From assembly GCF_025336485.1 (NCBI RefSeq), contig NZ_JAODAB010000007.1, forward strand, positions 1 to 64,000: a stretch of 64,000 bases of DNA, read 5' to 3'. The stretch is from Pseudomonas citri. GTDB lineage: Bacteria > Pseudomonadota > Gammaproteobacteria > Pseudomonadales > Pseudomonadaceae. Made by a program: the position numbers and the translations under genes. The notes beneath the pieces were generated by a model that was given only the letters and a program-made list of their open reading frames with translations, was not told the DNA's origin and made no database searches. This document shows positions 63,669 through 64,000 of the stretch, piece by piece (position 1 is the stretch's first letter; each line of letters opens with the position of its first letter).

Positions 63669-64000
63669 TCACCCGCCACTCATGTTCATGAACCGCACGA
63701 TCTGCACTTCCCCACCGGGGCTGAAATCATGCTGCAAGGGCTTGCCTTTGAGTGCCTGCTTTATCGACTGAATGATCGGCTGGTCATCCAGCGGATACCG
63801 GCGCAGCAAGCCGCGCAGGTCCAGGGAGTTTTCTTGCCCCAGGCACAACAGCAACCGTCCTTCGACGGTCATGCGTACGCGGTTGCAACTGGCGCAGAAG
63901 TTGTGGGTATTGGGAGAGATGAAGCCGATCCGCGTGTCGGGATGTTGTTCCAGGCGCACGTAGCGCGCCGGCCCGCCACTGTTCTCGGTGCTGTCGAGCA
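63669..64000 (-). CDS. moaA: GTP 3',8-cyclase MoaA, C-terminal part (runs off the window)
   Basis: The visible 110 residues contain the C-terminal 4Fe-4S motif FCASCNRVRMTVEGRLLLCLG (C-x2-C-x13-C) that binds GTP, and the GG C-terminus (NMSGG). The rest is beyond base 64000. MoaA makes the first molybdopterin intermediate. Confidence 0.9.
   Translation of the reverse strand, partial: LDSTENSGGPARYVRLEQHPDTRIGFISPNTHNFCASCNRVRMTVEGRLLLCLGQENSLDLRGLLRRYPLDDQPIIQSIKQALKGKPLQHDFSPGGEVQIVRFMNMSGG

Overview
This is a high-GC stretch of a Pseudomonas chromosome, most likely the P. fluorescens complex. The evidence is the repeated extragenic palindrome with core GTGGGAGCAAGCTTGCTC (several copies), a second FNR/Anr-type regulator with its own regulon, an nrdDG operon with NrdR boxes, an FtrABCD iron system and many GntR/LysR/FixJ-type catabolic switches. 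I found no tRNA, rRNA, CRISPR array, intact IS or prophage.

Layout. 0-4.8 kb: unrelated genes (membrane protein, DUF2986 peptide, ABC exporter, exported protein, AraC/GyrI-like regulator). 5-20 kb: an oxygen-limitation and stress island. It opens with an FNR-family regulator and holds an FtsH paralogue, a K+ channel-like protein, a hydrolase, a phosphoribosyltransferase, an ArcD-like antiporter, Hsp20, a beta-CASP nuclease, three tandem-UspA proteins, a zinc alcohol dehydrogenase, a GNAT protein and an MgtC/DUF4010 protein. Eight FNR-type boxes (TTGAT-N4-ATCAA-like) sit in its promoters, several at the class II distance from a plausible -10. 20-23.3 kb: remains of a sulfide/persulfide locus. 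A FisR-like activator and a sulfide:quinone reductase have both lost their 5' halves at one deletion joint; a TauE/SafE permease and two YeeE/YedE half-proteins follow intact.

23.4-29.7 kb: one seven-gene minus-strand operon (thermostable-hemolysin-family protein, AMP-dependent ligase, haem-oxygenase-like diiron-type enzyme, SDR, TPR protein, OmpR-type regulator, sensor kinase) headed by a PmrA/QseB-like CTTAA-N6-CTGAA box. I regard it as the best candidate for an undescribed biosynthetic system. 29.9-36.7 kb: amidase, LysR regulator whose C-terminus is coded by a REP pair, DUF4952-like protein, FixJ-type regulator, lone receiver and an NDH-2-like flavoprotein, with a repeated CATACC-N3-GTATA motif in the gaps.

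36.1-50.3 kb: a catabolic and transport region around a GntR/FCD regulator. One operon encodes an FMN reductase, an MMPL/RND permease, a YCF48-type protein, DUF1329 and DUF1302. A second encodes a fumarylacetoacetate hydrolase family enzyme, a VOC protein and an FAD aromatic monooxygenase. A third runs the other way (DUF1185, zinc alcohol dehydrogenase, cupin). The same TTNTGCRCAAAA motif lies before the GntR gene, the DUF1302 operon and the hydrolase operon, so they probably form one regulon. A 165-bp palindromic MITE ends exactly in the monooxygenase stop codon.

50.3-64 kb: a 3-hydroxyacyl-CoA dehydrogenase relic, phosphodiesterase, diguanylate cyclase, RlhA, an M20 peptidase, a DUF3079 protein, ftrABCD with a Fur-like box, then nrdD, a separate 58-residue glycyl-radical domain of NrdD and nrdG, controlled by an FNR box and two NrdR boxes, and the 3' end of moaA.
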